DNA of 5,628 bases from JAABUE01 sp034431895 (GTDB lineage: Bacteria; Chloroflexota; Anaerolineae; Anaerolineales; Villigracilaceae). Below, piece after piece: positions 5,496 to 5,628 of this stretch (position 1 is the stretch's first letter; every line of letters begins with the position of its first letter). The stretch covers positions 1-5,628 of the forward strand of contig DAOUCM010000123.1 of assembly GCA_034431895.1 (NCBI GenBank). The letters run 5' to 3'. The notes under the pieces were generated by a model. It made no database searches. It saw nothing but the letters and a program-made list of their open reading frames with translations, and was not told the origin of the DNA. Position numbers and translations under genes: made by a program.

Positions 5496-5628
5496 ACTTG
5501 TTCCGCAGAGCGTGAAAGTCGGATAGCGTACCACCAGGCTCTGCCTGGTCTAGCAAGCGACCGTACTGGCACATGCAAGTCGGCGGTACGGCGGTTGGCC
5601 GCCCCCACCCACTTGTTCCGCAGAGCGT
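5496..5628. repeat. 18-bp direct repeat, spacing 115 bp, second copy at the window edge
   Basis: ACTTGTTCCGCAGAGCGT occurs at 5496-5513 and again at 5611-5628, the last 18 bases of the window. Only two copies are visible, so this may be the beginning of a tandem array with a ~115-bp unit, or just a pair. The spacer contains several small hairpins. Confidence 0.7.

Larger units (their letters stand above)
5309..5628. other. Non-coding stretch without a recognisable gene
   Basis: The left part (5309-5400) is A/T-rich, then composition shifts to G/C-rich with many short hairpins. The minus strand is open in more than one frame here (for example 5378-5608, GTG start), but the translation is Arg/Ala/Pro-rich and low in family-like features, no ribosome binding site stands out, and two copies of an internal 18-bp repeat fall in different frames. 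I do not call a gene. Confidence 0.5.

Noticed and set aside
5378..5608. Minus-strand open frame of 76 codons starting at GTG
   Set aside because: There is no ribosome binding site and no recognisable family, and it crosses strong hairpins and a direct repeat whose copies fall in different frames; an alternative minus frame is equally open.
5496..5628. CRISPR array or integron attC site
   Set aside because: There are only two 18-bp copies with a 97-bp spacer, and no cas gene; no convincing attC core sites or integrase are visible.

Overview
This window looks like ordinary chromosome from a Gram-positive-like or deep-branching bacterium of moderate-to-high G+C. The general feel of the proteins suggests Chloroflexota (Anaerolineae-like): a standalone CinA-domain amidohydrolase, a membrane-anchored single-PDZ HtrA, a Yip1-family membrane protein, and intergenic regions full of palindromic repeats. 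No rRNA, tRNA or marker gene is present, so the phylum is an inference only.

Layout from left to right. Positions 1-1155 (minus strand) hold the N-terminal 385 residues of UvrC, cut by the left edge. Positions 1156-1576 form a divergent intergenic region with three overlapping kinds of structure: a 68-bp palindromic repeat, an 83-bp palindrome, and a perfect 17-bp inverted repeat that encloses the 83-bp palindrome. At its right end is a plausible promoter for the next gene. Positions 1577-4024 (plus strand) look like a four-gene transcription unit: a Yip1-family membrane protein, a small Gly/Ala-rich membrane protein, a PncC/CinA-C type NMN amidohydrolase, and a nucleosidase of the MTA/SAH nucleosidase superfamily. 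The last two overlap by ATGA and are probably translationally coupled. Positions 4034-5161 (minus strand) encode an HtrA/DegP-type serine protease that converges on the nucleosidase with only 9 bp between the stop codons. Positions 5162-5628 carry no recognisable gene. They hold a second, inverted copy of the 68-bp repeat, a short hairpin, and a hairpin-rich tract with an 18-bp direct repeat whose second copy ends exactly at the right edge.

How the genes fit together. UvrC makes both incisions in nucleotide excision repair. PncC converts NMN, a by-product of NAD-dependent DNA ligase, to NaMN, and the coupled nucleosidase would cleave a purine nucleoside by-product such as MTA or SAH, so that pair reads as a nucleotide by-product salvage module. 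The two membrane proteins upstream have no assignable role. HtrA is envelope protein quality control. I found no clear evidence of a new multi-gene defence or mobile system. The most unusual material is the non-coding repeats, together with the PncC-nucleosidase coupling.
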